Shown: positions 62,875 to 64,000 of the stretch, piece after piece
Layout: each line of letters opens with the position of its first letter
How positions within the stretch are numbered: position 1 is the first letter of the stretch
Origin: Echinococcus granulosus
Lineage: Eukaryota > Platyhelminthes > Cestoda > Cyclophyllidea > Taeniidae
Direction: 5' to 3'
Assembly: GCF_000524195.1 (NCBI RefSeq)
Contig: NW_020170386.1
Coordinates: forward strand, 1,853,949 to 1,917,948
DNA: 64,000 nucleotides
The notes under the pieces: model-generated
What the model was told of the DNA's origin: nothing
The model's database searches: none
What the model saw: only the letters and a program-made list of their open reading frames with translations
Position numbers and translations under genes: made by a program

Positions 62875-64000
62875 ATGTCGGCCGTAGACTCAGTCATCGA
62901 AGTAGTTCCCCTCGACAGATTTTTATGGCACTTAGATTTCTCCAAATGAAAAGACGGACAGCAAAGATTCTAGTCCGTTTACCGCCAATCCTAGCTTACA
63001 TGACGAAAGTGCTAATGATATGAAAATCAAAGGTAAGATAATCGTCCCATACTTTTAAGAATCAGAAGCATAATGCCCTCAAGGGCTTTTTAGGGTCCAT
63101 ACTATCATTCCCTTTACATCGAGTTTAGCTGATTAGTCTTAAAGTGAAACACTAGACCTGTTTTGAAATAAGTCTGTTGAATTGGGTGCGTACGCTTTTG
63201 ATACTCAGATCATCCACTTGAAAACACTCCCCAAAAAGTTGTTGGTGGACATGAAGCCATTCTAGATGGCATGGGCCCCAAACACTCACCTAACAAGGAA
63301 CAGCCCGACACACTCCTGCAAAATGATCCAGAAGACGACAAAAAGGACGAAAGCGAGAATAAAGTGGTGGACGGAACTGAAGGTGAACATTTGCTAGAAC
63401 AAAACGATATCCGGCGAGGTGGACCTCCGACCGAAAGTGATTTGCCTCCGAGGATAGGGAAGATTAACGGTTCTGGTGTCGTCGAAGTAGTTACTCCAAC
63501 GACTTCAGAAGACCATAACGGTGAGAACGAATTGAAGAAGCTTGATTATGAGCCATTGGTGAGCGGTAGTGACAACAATGATGATAGCACGGACAGGACT
63601 AACTTCACCACCGTCACATCTGCAGCTACTTTAGATAGTGCGTATGAATGTCGTAGAGAAGAGCTACTGGAACGGCATAAAGCACTGCTTGAACGCCGCC
63701 ACAAAGCGGGGCATTTGAACATGCAACTTCAGACGACGCTGTCAGAACATTTTCGCAGAAGGCGAGTAGAGGGCGGTGACACCACACATTCAAATATTGA
63801 CAGCATGACCAGCAGCATAATTGATACTGGTATAGACTACACCTCGAGATACGCCAAGTACATGGAAACGCTTGCCCAGGTGCGCAACCAGTTCTTGGAA
63901 CAAAAGGAACGCTTGGAACAAGAAATAAACTCGCTAAAGGAGTTGTCCAACCATAAAAGCAATAATGCCACAAATAAACAGGCAGAGTTGGCTGAATTCC
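62875..64000 (+). CDS. Coiled-coil protein, possibly CCDC96-like, cut by the window end
   Basis: Exons 62875-62901, 62936-63032 and 63209 onwards join in phase and stay open to the last base. The protein starts MSAVDSVIEISPNEK. About 200 residues of acidic low-complexity sequence follow (PEDDKKDESEN and similar). Then two helical segments appear: RREELLERHKALLERRHKAG with LQTTLSEHFRRRR, and RYAKYMETLAQVRNQFLEQK with RLEQEINSLKEL. An acidic disordered N-terminus before such coils is the layout of CCDC96, a motile-cilium protein partnered with CCDC113. That identity is tentative, resting on layout and on the divergent pairing with IFT27. The first intron is 34 nt. An upstream start other than 62875 is not excluded. 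Confidence 0.6.

Noticed and set aside
62751..62945. Minus-strand 64-codon frame upstream of IFT27
   Set aside because: It overlaps the first exons of the plus-strand coiled-coil gene, which join in phase; the minus frame has no motif.

Overview
The window is eukaryotic nuclear DNA from an animal, most likely a flatworm and probably a tapeworm. Genes are split by many introns, no operon-style packing is seen, and several genes are ciliary or lysosomal animal families. Twelve protein-coding genes were assembled by joining exons by hand on splice phase and family similarity. No database search was run. The tapeworm call rests on the very short introns (29-43 nt) and on a small LTR element resembling the miniature retrotransposons known from taeniid tapeworms; it is an inference.

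Layout. 1-5557 (+): 3' part of a WDR62/MAPKBP1-like WD40 scaffold. 9677-13351 (+): ODAD3 (CCDC151)-like cilia coiled-coil protein. 14677-17030 (-): dihydrolipoyl dehydrogenase, complete. 18115-22178 (+): UBXN4, complete. 22.2-28.0 kb: gene-poor, with an assembly gap and a 921-bp miniature LTR element. 28006-29312 (+): MPV17-like. 30573-35774 (+): three-RRM protein of the A1CF/RBM46/RBM47 group with a long polar tail. 35.8-48.6 kb: gene desert with a second gap, two LTR relics and a few GC-rich islands. 48591-49649 (+): CD225/dispanin membrane protein. 51087-52787 (-): ITFG2. 54511-55625 (+): LAMTOR2. 56261-61064 (+): choline-phosphate cytidylyltransferase. 61619-62484 (-): IFT27. 62875 to the window end (+): a coiled-coil gene, perhaps CCDC96-like, cut by the window edge.

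Functional themes. ITFG2 (KICSTOR) and LAMTOR2 (Ragulator) both act in amino-acid signalling to mTORC1 at the lysosome and lie head to head. IFT27 and the last coiled-coil gene are also head to head, with 390 bp between their start codons; with ODAD3 they give the window three cilia-related genes. DLD and UBXN4 form a third divergent pair.

The strongest unusual signal is the intron size. Many introns are 29-43 nt, and four consecutive IFT27 introns are 29, 31, 30 and 32 nt, with recognisable branch-point motifs packed inside. Two introns are best read as GC-AG. The two 100-N gaps are each entered through the same exact 83-bp sequence, which points to a recent unassembled repeat. No rRNA, tRNA or CRISPR was found.
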